DNA from: Leifsonia sp. SCN 70-46
Lineage (GTDB): Bacteria > Actinomycetota > Actinomycetes > Actinomycetales > Microbacteriaceae
Length of the DNA: 64,000 nt
Assembly (NCBI GenBank): GCA_001725325.1
Contig: MEFY01000002.1
Span: forward strand, 186,001 to 250,000
Direction: 5' to 3'
Under the pieces are notes generated by a model. That model saw nothing but the letters and a program-made list of their open reading frames with translations. It ran no database searches and was not told the DNA's origin. How positions within the stretch are numbered: position 1 is the stretch's first letter; each line of letters starts with the position of its first letter. The position numbers and the translations under genes are program-made. Below are positions 29,628 to 39,269 of this stretch, piece by piece.

Positions 29628-30286
29628 GCGCTGACCTCTTCCTTGCTCTTGGTGCCCTTGGACTCGACGAACGAGTCGAAGGCGGCCTTGGTGAAGACGA
29701 TGTCGTCGCTGTTCACGACGTCGTACGCGTTGAGCTGGTCGGAGAACAGCACGTGCACGGCCTTGAGGTTGCGCACGCTCTTGTAGTTGACCTCGTCACC
29801 GCGCTCGAGCACGACCAGGATGTTCTTGCCCGTGAGCGACGCGAGCACGGCGGCCGCACCCTTCGTCGACGGGACATCGCCCTTGCCGAAGGAGTCGATC
29901 ACGGTGACACGCTCGCCGCGCACGCGGTCGGAGATGGCGCCGAGCAGGGCTGCGGCGATCATCTTCTTGGGGGTGCGCTGCGAGTAGTCGCGGGGCTGGG
30001 GGCCGTGGACGGTTCCACCGCCGCGGTGCTCAGGTGCGCGGATCGAGCCCTGACGGCTGCGACCCGTTCCCTTCTGCTTGAACGGCTTGCGACCGGCACC
30101 GGACACCTCGCCGCGGTTCTTGGTCTTGTGCGTGCCCTGGCGCGCGGCAGCGAGCTGCGCGACGACGACCTGGTGGATGAGCGGCACGTTGGTCTGGACG
30201 TCGAAGATCGACGCGGGAAGGTCGACCGTGCCGGTCTTCTTTCCGGCGGTGTCGAAGACGTCGAGCGAAGCGTTGGTGGCAGCCAT
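29624..30286 (-). CDS. rplD: 50S ribosomal protein L4
   Basis: 220 aa. Tunnel protein and, in E. coli, the S10-operon repressor. [60 protein letters not shown]. 4 nt after rplC. A structured leader before rpsJ could be its regulatory target. Confidence 0.98.
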   Translation of the reverse strand: MAATNASLDVFDTAGKKTGTVDLPASIFDVQTNVPLIHQVVVAQLAAARQGTHKTKNRGEVSGAGRKPFKQKGTGRSRQGSIRAPEHRGGGTVHGPQPRDYSQRTPKKMIAAALLGAISDRVRGERVTVIDSFGKGDVPSTKGAAAVLASLTGKNILVVLERGDEVNYKSVRNLKAVHVLFSDQLNAYDVVNSDDIVFTKAAFDSFVESKGTKSKEEVSA

Positions 30287-30290
30287 GGCC

Positions 30291-30935
30291 TTACGCTCCC
30301 TTCACTGCGTTGCGGACGAAGACGATGCGACCACGGGCGCCGGGGACGGCACCCTTGACGAGGAGGAGGCCCTTCTCGAGGTCGACCGCGTGGACGGTCA
30401 GGTTGAGCACGGTGGTGCGGTCGCCACCCATGCGGCCCGCCATGCGCATGCCCTTGAAGACACGGCTGGGGGTCGAGGAGGCGCCGATCGAGCCGGGCTT
30501 GCGGTGGTTGCGGTGCGAACCGTGGCTCGACGAGACACCCTTGAAGTTGTGGCGCTTCATGACACCGGCGAAGCCCTTGCCCTTGCTGGTGCCGACGACG
30601 TCGACCTTCTTGCCGGCCTCGAAGATGTCGACCGTGAGCTCCTGGCCGAGCGAGTACTCGGAGGTGTCGTCGGTGCGCAGCTCGGTGAGGTGGCGGCGGG
30701 GCGTGACGCCCGCCTTCTCGAAGTGGCCGGTGAGCGGCTTGGTGACCTTGCGCGGGTCGATCTGCCCGTAGGCGATCTGCACGGCGCTGTAGCCGTCGAC
30801 CTCGGGGGTGCGCAGCTGGGTCACGACGTTGGGTGCGATCTCGACGACGGTCACGGGCACGAGCTTGTTGTTCGCATCCCAGACCTGCGTCATGCCGAGC
30901 TTCTTGCCCAGCAGACCCTTGGTGTTCTTGGTCAT
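30291..30935 (-). CDS. rplC: 50S ribosomal protein L3
   Basis: 214 aa. One of two assembly initiators. [60 protein letters not shown]. 9 nt after rpsJ. Confidence 0.98.
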   Translation of the reverse strand: MTKNTKGLLGKKLGMTQVWDANNKLVPVTVVEIAPNVVTQLRTPEVDGYSAVQIAYGQIDPRKVTKPLTGHFEKAGVTPRRHLTELRTDDTSEYSLGQELTVDIFEAGKKVDVVGTSKGKGFAGVMKRHNFKGVSSSHGSHRNHRKPGSIGASSTPSRVFKGMRMAGRMGGDRTTVLNLTVHAVDLEKGLLLVKGAVPGARGRIVFVRNAVKGA

Positions 30936-30944
30936 GGCGGTTTC

Positions 30945-31253
30945 CTAGAGCTTGATCTCGATGTTGACGTCGGCCGGAAGGTCGAGACGCATGAGCGAGT
31001 CGACGGCCTTGGGCGTCGGGTCCACGATGTCGATCAGGCGCTTGTGGGTGCGCATCTCGAAGTGCTCGCGGCTGTCCTTGTACTTGTGAGGGGAGCGGAT
31101 CACGGCGATCACGTTCTTCTCGGTGGGCAGCGGCACGGGGCCGACAACCGTTGCTCCGGCACGGGTCACCGTGTCGACGATCTTGCGCGCCGACGAGTCG
31201 ATGACCTCGTGGTCGTACGACTTGAGTCGGATGCGGATCTTCTGTCCCGCCAT
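30945..31253 (-). CDS. rpsJ: 30S ribosomal protein S10 / NusE
   Basis: 102 aa, normal. [60 protein letters not shown]. Also acts with NusB in transcription antitermination. CAGGAAG precedes the ATG. It is the first gene of the long leftward ribosomal cluster that continues to rplO. Confidence 0.98.
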   Translation of the reverse strand: MAGQKIRIRLKSYDHEVIDSSARKIVDTVTRAGATVVGPVPLPTEKNVIAVIRSPHKYKDSREHFEMRTHKRLIDIVDPTPKAVDSLMRLDLPADVNIEIKL

Positions 31254-31577
31254 GGTTGGCTCACTTCCTGTGTTTTGCGAACACACTGCATGCTGGAGCA
31301 CTTCTGCTTTCGCACCACTGTTTATGTGTCAATTACTGCTGTCACCACCACCCCGGCGCTTCTGGGAAGCAGGCACGCACGAGTGCATGACCAAAGGAGG
31401 GTGGTTGATCTTCGTTCTGCTTCCCGCGGCCTAACTCTTCAGATCTCGGACCTGGGTTATGCACTGCCTGGAAGTGATTCCGCGCCACGAAAGCGGGAAA
31501 TGTTGAACCAGACGAGTTTGCCACAGCCCGGCATTTGCTGCAACCCGGGCGTGTCGCGTTGGGCGTGTCGCGCTGCG
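31254..31577 (-). promoter_or_regulatory. rpsJ upstream region with candidate structured leader
   Basis: 324 bp without a gene. On the minus strand GGGAAGCAG (31425–31417) pairs perfectly with CTGCTTCCC (31372–31364), enclosing 44 nt that can form two more stems, ACCA/TGGT and GCAC/GTGC: a three-way fold. TTGACA occurs nearer the gene, but no matching -10 box was found, so the promoter is not placed. Control by L4, as in E. coli, is only a guess. Confidence 0.45.
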
Positions 31578-32546
31578 TCAGCCGAACAGCAGGGCCCGCA
31601 GCTGCGACTCGGCGGAGCCCGTGCGGTGCCCGTCGATGGTGGTCCCGCGGTCGTAGAGGTCGACGATGCGGGGGTCGACGTAGCTCGCGCGCGCGACGGC
31701 CGGGGTGTTGCCGAGCACCTCGGCCACGTCGCGCATGACCGCGGCGACGACCTTCTTGCGCGCCGTCGGCGTGGGGCGCGGCCCGGCCTTCGCGAGCGCG
31801 ATCGCGGCGGTGACGGTGCCGTGCAGGGTGCGGAAGTCCTTGGCCGTGAACTCCCCGCCCGTGCGCTCCCGCACGTAGGCGTTGATGTCGTCGGCGGCGA
31901 GGGGATGCCACGTCCCCGCGTCCTTCCACGCGAGCAGCCGCGCGCCCGCACCGCGGCGCCGCAGCCCCCGCAGCACGCCCGCGAGCTCGCCGTCGACGAG
32001 GGTGGACTCCCACTCCTGCCCGCTCTTGCCGGGGAAGGCGAGGGTTATCGACTCCCCCGAGATCGTCACGTGCGAGACGAGCAGCGTCGAGAGCCCGTGG
32101 CTGCCGTGCTGCTCCGCGTAGCGCTCGGAGCCCACGCGCAGCGATCCGGTGTCGAGCAGCCGGAACGCGGCGGCGAGGGCGCGCTCGCGTGTGGGGCCCT
32201 CCGACCGCAGGTCCGCCGTCACGCGGCGCCGGGCGGCGGGCAGCGACTCCGCGAGCGCGAGCGCCCTGTCGAACTTGAGCCTGTCCTTCTGCTCGCGCCA
32301 CTGCGGGTGGTAGAGGTACTGCGTGCGGCCGGCCGCATCCGTGCCCGTGGCCTGGATGTGGCCGTTGGCGTAGGGCGCTATCCACACGTCGGTCCAGGCC
32401 GGCGGGATCGCGAGGTGGCGGATGCGCCCGAGCAGGTCGGGGTCGGTGACGCGCGCGCCGTCGGCATCCACGTAGCTGAAGCCCTTGCCCCGGCGAACCC
32501 TGCGGATGCCCGTGCCGGAGGAGTCGGAGCGGCGGAGTCTGGGCAC
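31578..32546 (-). CDS. bacterial-type DNA topoisomerase IB
   Basis: 322 aa, similar in size to other bacterial/poxvirus-like type IB enzymes, which nick one strand through a 3'-phosphotyrosine and relax supercoils. N-terminal domain: GKGFSYVDADGARVTDPDLL, IPPAWTDVWIAPYANGHIQA, GRTQYLYHPQWREQKDRLKF. Catalytic residues include the Arg near LLDTGSLRVGSERYA and the tyrosine of ARASYVDPRIVDLY (Tyr289). GTG start with a TAGCGT -10 box 6 nt upstream, hence probably leaderless. It follows the LacI gene by 50 bp. Confidence 0.92.
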   Translation of the reverse strand: MPRLRRSDSSGTGIRRVRRGKGFSYVDADGARVTDPDLLGRIRHLAIPPAWTDVWIAPYANGHIQATGTDAAGRTQYLYHPQWREQKDRLKFDRALALAESLPAARRRVTADLRSEGPTRERALAAAFRLLDTGSLRVGSERYAEQHGSHGLSTLLVSHVTISGESITLAFPGKSGQEWESTLVDGELAGVLRGLRRRGAGARLLAWKDAGTWHPLAADDINAYVRERTGGEFTAKDFRTLHGTVTAAIALAKAGPRPTPTARKKVVAAVMRDVAEVLGNTPAVARASYVDPRIVDLYDRGTTIDGHRTGSAESQLRALLFG

Positions 32547-32596
32547 CCTCCCACGCTACGAGCGGGGGCCGCGGGGGCGGGGGGCCTTGACAGGCG

Positions 32597-33604
32597 CTAG
32601 CGCGGGCCCGCGGAGTCGCGCACGACGAGCTCGGGCATGATCTGGCCGTGCTCGAGCCGGGTGTCGCCGCGCAGCTCCGCGAGCAGGAGCGAGATGGCGC
32701 GACGGCCGATCTCGGTGAAGCTCTGGCGCACGGTCGTGAGGGGCGGGAAGAAGTGCGCCGCCTCGGGGATGTCGTCGAAGCCCACGACGCTGATATCCCC
32801 CGGGATGTCGATGTCGAGGTCCCGGCACGCGTGCATGAAGCCGAGCGCCATCTGGTCGTTGCTCGCGAACACCGCGGTGAAGTCGCGGTAGCGCAGCAGC
32901 TCGAGGCCGGCGTAGTAGCCGAAGTGCGCGCTCCAGTCGCCGATGATGGGCGCGCGCGTGGGCAGCTCCGCGGCGGTCATCTCCTCGACGTAGCCCTGGT
33001 GGCGGGCCTCGGCCTCGATCCAGTCCTGGGGCCCCGAGATGTGCATGATCTCGGTGTGCCCGAGCTCGATGAGGTGGCGCGTCGCGAGCCGCGCGCCCGC
33101 GACCTGGTCGATCGACATCGAGTGCGTGCCGCCGAGGTCGGTGGTCTGGAGGGTCACGAACGGCACGGTGATCGAGAGCTCCTTGAGCACGTCGAACACG
33201 CGCAGCTGCGGCGCGATGACGACGAGCGCCTCTACCGACTGGCTCAGGAGGTAGTCGAGCCCCGTCTTGATGGCGATGTAGTCGCTCGACGAGATGTTGG
33301 TGATGCTCAGGCGGTAGCCGGCCTCCTTGGCGGCCCGCTCGATCTCCTGGATGCTCGTCGTCGGCCCATAGTGCGCCGTCTGCTGCGACAGCACGCCGAT
33401 CGTGCGCGACCGGCTCGTGACGAGCGCGCGCGCCGCCTGGTTGGGGCGGTAGCCGATCTGCTCGATGACGTCGAGCACGCGCTGCTTCGTGGAGTCCTTG
33501 ATGCTCGGGCTCTCGTTGAGCACGCGCGACACCGTCTGGTACGAGACGCCCGCGAGGCGCGCGACGTCACGGATGTTGGGGGCGCGGACCCGGTCAGGCT
33601 CCAT
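32597..33604 (-). CDS. LacI-family transcriptional regulator
   Basis: 335 aa. N-terminal helix-turn-helix PNIRDVARLAGVSYQTVSRV and hinge region RPNQAARALVTSRSRTIGVL, then a periplasmic-binding-like effector domain with STVSIQEI-type ligand sites and ASNDQMALGF, VVGFDDIPEA at the end. Such proteins usually bind sugars. It lies 5 bp after an APC permease gene and 50 bp before topoisomerase IB, neither an obvious sugar gene, so its target is unclear. CATACT 8 nt before the ATG may be its own -10. Confidence 0.92.
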   Translation of the reverse strand: MEPDRVRAPNIRDVARLAGVSYQTVSRVLNESPSIKDSTKQRVLDVIEQIGYRPNQAARALVTSRSRTIGVLSQQTAHYGPTTSIQEIERAAKEAGYRLSITNISSSDYIAIKTGLDYLLSQSVEALVVIAPQLRVFDVLKELSITVPFVTLQTTDLGGTHSMSIDQVAGARLATRHLIELGHTEIMHISGPQDWIEAEARHQGYVEEMTAAELPTRAPIIGDWSAHFGYYAGLELLRYRDFTAVFASNDQMALGFMHACRDLDIDIPGDISVVGFDDIPEAAHFFPPLTTVRQSFTEIGRRAISLLLAELRGDTRLEHGQIMPELVVRDSAGPR

Positions 33605-33609
33605 GAGGG

Positions 33610-34875
33610 TCAAGTATGCCGGATGCGCTTCACCGCGGTGACGGCGACGGCGACCACCGCGAGGGCGGCGGGCACGAGCAGGTGCACGCCCGCGAGCACG
33701 AGCAGCCCCGCGACGAGCACGACCGACACCACGGCCATCCACCAGCCGAGGCTCCACCGCGCGAGCAGGCGCACGGCCGCGACCATGCCGAGCGCGTAGA
33801 CCGCGACCATCGAGCTCGTGTGGATGAGGATGAACGGCTCGAGGTGCAGCCCCGTCGCGACCATCGCCGCGTAGTAGACGAGGGCGATGACCGCCCACGC
33901 CGCCATCGCGCGGCGGGGCACGGCGCCCGGCTCCGCGCCCTTCGCGAGCCACGCGGGCAGGTGCCCGTCGCGCCCGAGCGAGGCGCCGAGGTTGGCGAAG
34001 GCGGGGATGTAGGCGTTGAGCACCCCGATGCACACGACGGCCGAGATGAGGGCGACGATCGCGGGGCCCACGACCGGCACCGTGACGGCCACGAGGTCGA
34101 TGAGCGGCACCTGGCCGTGCGGGTGGCCCGTGCCGAGCACGCCCACGGTCACGACCTGCAGCGCGAGGTAGGCGAGGCCCACGACGACCACGGCGATGCC
34201 GGTGGCGAGCGGGATGGTCCGCCGCGGGTTGCGGAACTCGGCGGCGATGTGGGTCACCGCCTCCCAGCCCGCGAACGCCCACACGAAGAGGCTGATCGCG
34301 AGGCCCACGCCCGCCCAGCCGTTGGGCAGGAACGGCTCGAAGTTCTCGGCGCGCACGACGGGCGCCGACACCGCGACGACGCCCACGACCACGACCACGA
34401 GCAGGCCCGTGAGCAGCAGCTGGATGCGGCCGGTGAGGCGCAGCCCCACGAAGTTGACGACGAGCGCGACCACGAGGAACGCGAGGCCCACCCACGGCAC
34501 CGCCGCGCGGGGTGCGCCGAGCGCGGCGCTCACGTACTCGCCGCCCACGGTCGCGAGCACGGGGGCGCCGAAGCTCACGCCGAAGAAGAACCAGTAGCCG
34601 CTCATGCGCGCGGCGGTGGGGCCGAGGGCGAGGCGCACGAAGGTCGCGACCCCTCCCGCGTCCGGGTAGCGCGCGGCGAGCGCCGCGAACGTGCCCGCGA
34701 GCGGGATGGAGGCGATGAGCACGGCGACCACCGCGAGGATCGACGCGGGGCCGGCCGCATCCGCCGCGAGGCCGGGGAGCGCGAGGATGCCCGTGCCGAG
34801 CACCGCCGCGATGTAGAGGGCCGACGCCTGCCCGAGCCCGAGGCGCGGCGAGTGGGAGGGAGCGTCGGCGGTCAC
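33610..34875 (-). CDS. APC-superfamily amino acid permease
   Basis: 421 aa with about 12 membrane helices. The first helices show ALYIAAVLGTGILALPGLAA, the unwound substrate-binding helix typical of the family, then YPDAGGVATFVRLALG. The likely substrate is an amino acid or amine; specificity cannot be read. GTG at 34875 (MTADAPSHSPRLGLGQ) is chosen; an upstream GTG at 34899 would add eight residues but lacks a ribosome site. The LacI gene starts 5 bp beyond its stop. Confidence 0.88.
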   Translation of the reverse strand: MTADAPSHSPRLGLGQASALYIAAVLGTGILALPGLAADAAGPASILAVVAVLIASIPLAGTFAALAARYPDAGGVATFVRLALGPTAARMSGYWFFFGVSFGAPVLATVGGEYVSAALGAPRAAVPWVGLAFLVVALVVNFVGLRLTGRIQLLLTGLLVVVVVGVVAVSAPVVRAENFEPFLPNGWAGVGLAISLFVWAFAGWEAVTHIAAEFRNPRRTIPLATGIAVVVVGLAYLALQVVTVGVLGTGHPHGQVPLIDLVAVTVPVVGPAIVALISAVVCIGVLNAYIPAFANLGASLGRDGHLPAWLAKGAEPGAVPRRAMAAWAVIALVYYAAMVATGLHLEPFILIHTSSMVAVYALGMVAAVRLLARWSLGWWMAVVSVVLVAGLLVLAGVHLLVPAALAVVAVAVTAVKRIRHT

Positions 34876-34938
34876 CGGTCCATCATGGCGGCAACCCACG
34901 ACCGTGGTCGCGCGAGAAACGGACAGCGCGCTACGACA

Positions 34939-36795
34939 TCACGCCAGCGGCTTCGTGAGGTCGTAGAACCGCACGCCGTCGATGGTCACCTCCGTGTAGT
35001 GCCCGACCACCCAGCCCGAGATGAGCGACGACGAGTTCGACCCGCCGTTCGCGTGGCCGAGCCTGCCTCCGATGTACCAGTGGATGCGGCCCGCCGCGAC
35101 GTCCTGCTGGAACTGGGTGAGCGTGGGAGACGGGTCGCTGCCGTTGAACCCGCCGATGGGCATCACGGGCAGGCCCGTCGCGAGCTGGTAGCCCGCCGCC
35201 TGGTTCGAGCCCATGGCCGCGGCGAGCCACGTGTACCCGTCGCCGCCCACGGAGAGCCGCGCGGCGAGGGCGGGGCTGATGCGCGCGGAGTCGAGCAGCC
35301 CGCCGCCCGTGGCCCCCGGCTTCTGCAGCACGGAGGCGGGCGAGGCGAGGGGCAGGGCCGCGCCGGCGGACGTGCCCGGGCCCGCGAGGGGGATGGAGCC
35401 CGTGTGCGGCACCGTGAGGGTCGCGAGGCTGAACGCCGCAGGCCCCAGGAGCACGGCCGCGAGGGCGAGGGATGCCGCGGCGCGCCCCGCGCGCACGACG
35501 AGCAGCACGGCTGCCGCCGCCCCGAGCCCGACGACCACCCACTTGAGCCACGGCAGCCACGTGGGCGAGCGGAACAGCAGCTCCCACGCCCAGGCGGCCG
35601 TGCCGGCGACGGCCACGGCCATGACGATGCGCGCCCACCGCGCGCGGCGGCGGCTCCAGAGCATCCCCGCCCCGATCGCGAACGTGCCGGCGAGCGCCGG
35701 GGCGAACGCGACCATGTAGTACGCGTGGAAGATCCCGGCCATGAAGCTGAAGGCGAGGGCCGTGACGACGAGGGTTCCGCCGAGCAGAAGGAGGGTCGCG
35801 CGCGCGGCCGACGTGCGCGGCAGGCGCCGCATCATCCACAGCCCGACGGCGAGGGCCGCGAGGGCCGCGAACATGAGCCACGTGGCCTGAGCGCCGAAGT
35901 CGCCGCTGAAGAGCCTGTCGATGCCCGTGTAGCCCCAGTGCTGGCCCTGCGCCGCGCTCGTGACGCTGCCCGTCTCCTGGCCCGTGAGGCGGCCGAGGCC
36001 GTTGTAGCCGAACGTGAGCTCGAGGAAGTCGTTGACCTGCGAGCCGCCGATGTACGGGCGCTGGCCCGCGGGCACGAGCTCGACGACGGCGACCCACCAC
36101 CCGGCGGCGACGACGACGGAGCCGAGCGCCGCGAACAGGTGGCCGAAGCGCACGCGCAGGGTGCGCGGCGACGCGTAGAGGTACACGCCCGCGAGCACGG
36201 GCAGCACGAGGAACGCCTGCAGCTGCTTCGTGAGGAACCCCAGCCCGACCATCGCGCCCGCCCAGAGCACCCAGCGGATGCGGCCGTCCTCGATGCCGCG
36301 CAGCGTGAAGTACCCCGCGAGGGTGATGAGCAGCACGAGCAGCGCGTCGGGGTTGTTGTAGCGGAACATGAGCGCGGCGACGGGGGTGAGCGCGAGGGCG
36401 GCCCCCGCGAGCAGCGCCGTGCGGGCGGGGAAGCGGCGGCGCACCGTGAGGTACAGCACCGCGACGCTCGCGACGCCCAGCAGCACCTCGGGCAGCAAGA
36501 TCGCGAACGGCGTGAGGCCGAGCAGGCGCACGGAGAGCGCCATGAGCCACAGGCTCGCGGGCGGCTTGTCGACGGTTATCGAGTTCGCCGCGTCCGACGA
36601 GCCGTAGAAGAAGGCCGTCCAGTCGGAGGCCCCGGCCTGCACGGCCGCCGAGTAGAAGGCGTTGGCCCAGCCGCTCACCGACAGGTCGACGAGGTAGAGC
36701 GCGCCCGTGGCGACGAGCAGGAGGGCGAACGCAGGGCGCTCCCATCCGATCGCGCGTGCCCTGGTCCAGGGCCGCGCGAGGGCGAGCACCGTCAC
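34939..36795 (-). CDS. GT39/ArnT-like membrane glycosyltransferase
   Basis: 618 aa with about 12 membrane helices and a C-terminal soluble part. Early residues AFFYGSSDAANSITVDKPPA contain the acidic motif before the loop helix, and RRFPARTALLAGAALALTPV, FRYNNPDALLVLLIT follow: typical of polyprenyl-phosphate-sugar-using transferases. The C-terminal region (about 480–618) is probably extracytoplasmic. GTG start overlaps the stop of the GT2-GtrA gene (GTGA). The pair would make a lipid-linked sugar and transfer it outside the membrane. Confidence 0.88.
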   Translation of the reverse strand: MTVLALARPWTRARAIGWERPAFALLLVATGALYLVDLSVSGWANAFYSAAVQAGASDWTAFFYGSSDAANSITVDKPPASLWLMALSVRLLGLTPFAILLPEVLLGVASVAVLYLTVRRRFPARTALLAGAALALTPVAALMFRYNNPDALLVLLITLAGYFTLRGIEDGRIRWVLWAGAMVGLGFLTKQLQAFLVLPVLAGVYLYASPRTLRVRFGHLFAALGSVVVAAGWWVAVVELVPAGQRPYIGGSQVNDFLELTFGYNGLGRLTGQETGSVTSAAQGQHWGYTGIDRLFSGDFGAQATWLMFAALAALAVGLWMMRRLPRTSAARATLLLLGGTLVVTALAFSFMAGIFHAYYMVAFAPALAGTFAIGAGMLWSRRRARWARIVMAVAVAGTAAWAWELLFRSPTWLPWLKWVVVGLGAAAAVLLVVRAGRAAASLALAAVLLGPAAFSLATLTVPHTGSIPLAGPGTSAGAALPLASPASVLQKPGATGGGLLDSARISPALAARLSVGGDGYTWLAAAMGSNQAAGYQLATGLPVMPIGGFNGSDPSPTLTQFQQDVAAGRIHWYIGGRLGHANGGSNSSSLISGWVVGHYTEVTIDGVRFYDLTKPLA

Positions 36796-38039
36796 GAGCT
36801 CAGCACGCGGTCGCGCGACGTGATCACGCGGCGCGGCTCGACCAGCGCCTCGTGCGACGCGCGGCCGCGGAACACCCACAGGCGTAGCGCGAGGAAGCGC
36901 AGCACCGTCGCGCACAGGTTCGCGGCGGTGAGGATGGCGAGCTCGTGGTGGGGCCCGGCCGTCGGGAACCAGCTGTGCAGCACGGCGAGCGCGCCCGCGG
37001 TCATCCCCCACGCGACGCCGAACACCACGAGGCCCTGCACGTGGTGCTTGAGGGCCCCCTGCGGCCCGCGCACCCGGAACGTGAAGCGGCGGTTGGCCCA
37101 CGTGTTCGCGATGGCGGTGACGAGCAGCGCGAGGAAGTTGGCGAGCTGCTCGGGCACCGCGAACTGCAGCGCGTAGTACAGGGCCGCGTAGGCGATCGTC
37201 GAGAAGCCGCCGATGATGCCGAACCGCAGCACCTGGCCGAAGAAGCTCGGCGGGCGGGCGGGGGCGAAGGGCTGCCTGCCGAGCTCCGCGTACACCTCCT
37301 CGAGCGGGATGCGCCCCGAGAGGATCGACCGCCACACGCGCACGAGCCCCTTGAGGTCGGCGGTCGCCGTCGCGACGATGTCGACGCTCGAGTTCTCGTC
37401 GTCGATCCAGTCGACGGGCACCTCGTGGATGCGCAGTCCCGCACGCTCGCCGATGATGAGCAGCTCGGTGTCGAAGAACCAGCCGGTGTCCTCCACGAGC
37501 GGGAGCACGCGCTGCGCGACGTCCCGGCGCATGGCCTTGAAGCCGCACTGGGCGTCGCTGAACGTCACGCCCATGGCGCGCCGCAGGATGAGGTTGTAGC
37601 TGCGCGACACGAACTCGCGCTTGGCGCCGCGCACGACGCGCGAGCCGTGGCCGAGGCGCGTGCCGATCGCGATGTCGGAGTGGCCGGAGAGCAGGGGTGC
37701 GACGAGCGGCGGCAGGGCCCGCAGGTCGGTCGAGAGGTCGACGTCGACGTACGCGACGACCTCCGCGTCGGAGCCCAGCCACGCGCGCTTGAGGGCGCGG
37801 CCGCGGCCCTTCTCGTCGAGGTGCAGGAGCCGCACCTCGGGCAGCTCTGCCGCGAGCCGCTCGGCGATGACCGCCGTCGCGTCGGTGCTCGCGTTGTCGG
37901 CGATCGTGATGCGCCACGACTCGTCGCGGAACTGCTCGGCGAGCGTGGCGTGCAGCACGCGCACGCTGCTCTCGAGCGACTCCTGCTCGTTGTAGACGGG
38001 GACGACGACGTCGAGGCTGGGGCGCTCGGAAGTGTTCAC
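36792..38039 (-). CDS. GT2 polyprenyl-phosphate glycosyltransferase fused to GtrA domain
   Basis: 415 aa. Residues 7–235 are a DPM1-like GT2: SLDVVVPVYNEQESLESSVR, ADNASTDATAVIAERL, YVDVDLSTDLRALPPLVAPL with the DxD-type metal site, and AQCGFKAMRRDVAQRVLPLV. Residues ~285–400 form a four-helix GtrA domain (FGIIGGFSTIAYAALYYALQ, NTWANRRFTFRVRG), associated with flipping lipid-linked sugars. GTG at 38039 is chosen just before the domain; no better start is visible. Stop overlaps the GT39 start. Confidence 0.9.
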   Translation of the reverse strand: MNTSERPSLDVVVPVYNEQESLESSVRVLHATLAEQFRDESWRITIADNASTDATAVIAERLAAELPEVRLLHLDEKGRGRALKRAWLGSDAEVVAYVDVDLSTDLRALPPLVAPLLSGHSDIAIGTRLGHGSRVVRGAKREFVSRSYNLILRRAMGVTFSDAQCGFKAMRRDVAQRVLPLVEDTGWFFDTELLIIGERAGLRIHEVPVDWIDDENSSVDIVATATADLKGLVRVWRSILSGRIPLEEVYAELGRQPFAPARPPSFFGQVLRFGIIGGFSTIAYAALYYALQFAVPEQLANFLALLVTAIANTWANRRFTFRVRGPQGALKHHVQGLVVFGVAWGMTAGALAVLHSWFPTAGPHHELAILTAANLCATVLRFLALRLWVFRGRASHEALVEPRRVITSRDRVLSS

Positions 38040-38100
38040 CCCGCTGACTGTGGACCCGTCGTCTGGACCCGCGCCGCGACCGCGCTGTGAGTTGGCTGTG

Positions 38101-39249
38101 TCAGAGCTTGTCGAGGCCTTCGAGCACGTCGGACGTGAGGTCGGCGACATCCTCGATGCCCACCGAGAGGCGCACGACGTTCTCGGGCACCTCGAGGTCG
38201 GTGCCGCGCACGGACGCGTGGGTCATCTCCGACGGGTAGCACACGAGCGACTCGACGCCGCCGAGGGACTCGGCGAGCTGGAAGAGCTCCATCGACTCGG
38301 CGAAGCGCTTGGCCGTGTCGGCGCCGCCCTTGACCGCGACCGAGATCATTCCGCCGAACGCGCTCATCTGCCGCGCCGCGATGTCGTGGCCGGGGTGGTA
38401 GGGCAGGCCCGGGTAGTAGACGGCCTCGAGCTTGGGGTGGCCGACGAGCTTCTCGGCTATCGACTGCGCGTTGGCCGAGTGGCGCGCGACGCGCACGTCG
38501 AGCGTCTTGATGCCCCGCACGGTGAGCCACGCGTCCATGGCGCCCGAGACGGCACCGACGCCGAACTGGAGGAAGCCGACCTTCTCGGCGAGCTCCTCGC
38601 TGTTGACGACGAGGGCGCCGCCGAGCACGTCGGAGTGGCCGCCCAGGTACTTCGTGGTCGAGTGCACGACCACATCCGCGCCCAGCGAGAGGGGCTGCTG
38701 CAGCGCCGGCGACGCGAACGTGTTGTCGACGACGACGAGGATGCCCGCCGCCTTCGCGATCTCGACGAGCGCCGCGATGTCGCTGATCTTCATGAGGGGG
38801 TTGCTCGGCGTCTCGATCCACAGCACCTTCGTGGCGTCGGGGCGGATCGCCGCGCGCACCGCGTCGAGGTCGCTCATGTTCACGGTCGAGAGCGAGACGC
38901 CCCACGGGATGAACACGCGGCTCACGAGGCGGTGGGTGCCGCCGTAGACGTCGTTGCCCATGACGACGTGGTCGCCCGGCTGCAGCACGGCGCGCAGGAG
39001 GGTGTCCTCCGCGGCGAGGCCCGACGCGAAGCTGTAGGCCTTGAGGCCGCCCTCGAGCGAGGCCAGGAGGTCTTGCAGCGAGTCGCGCGTGGGGTTGCCG
39101 CCGCGGTTGTACTCGTAGCCGTTGCGGAAGCCGCCCACCCCGTCCTGCACGAACGTGGAGGTGAAGTAGACGGGCGGCACGACGGCGCCCGTGGTCGGGT
39201 CGAAGTCCTGCCCGGCGTGGATGGCGCGGGTGGCGAAGGAGTGGGTCAT
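38101..39249 (-). CDS. metB: cystathionine gamma-synthase/lyase family PLP enzyme
   Basis: 382 aa. Cys/Met-metabolism PLP family: FATRAIHAGQDFDPTTGAVV, YEYNRGGNPTRDSLQDLLAS, the PLP phosphate site, and the PLP lysine in HSTTKYLGGHSDVLGGALV (Lys about 198). CGS and CGL are hard to separate by sequence. Twenty bp after the cystathionine beta-synthase gene, it more likely completes reverse transsulfuration (homocysteine to cysteine) as the lyase, although it is usually annotated metB. Confidence 0.88.
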   Translation of the reverse strand: MTHSFATRAIHAGQDFDPTTGAVVPPVYFTSTFVQDGVGGFRNGYEYNRGGNPTRDSLQDLLASLEGGLKAYSFASGLAAEDTLLRAVLQPGDHVVMGNDVYGGTHRLVSRVFIPWGVSLSTVNMSDLDAVRAAIRPDATKVLWIETPSNPLMKISDIAALVEIAKAAGILVVVDNTFASPALQQPLSLGADVVVHSTTKYLGGHSDVLGGALVVNSEELAEKVGFLQFGVGAVSGAMDAWLTVRGIKTLDVRVARHSANAQSIAEKLVGHPKLEAVYYPGLPYHPGHDIAARQMSAFGGMISVAVKGGADTAKRFAESMELFQLAESLGGVESLVCYPSEMTHASVRGTDLEVPENVVRLSVGIEDVADLTSDVLEGLDKL

Positions 39250-39269
39250 GTCGGCTCTCGTCGGTGCTG

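Noticed and set aside
31380-31432. Short reading frame after AAAGGAGG on the plus strand upstream of rpsJ
   Set aside because: Only about ten codons, antisense to the S10 leader stem; the AAAGGAGG is explained by the leader sequence.
33616-37176. 1186-codon open frame on the plus strand
   Set aside because: Antisense to the APC permease and glycosyltransferase genes, with Arg/Glu/Gly/His-rich translation typical of a high-GC shadow frame and no domain.
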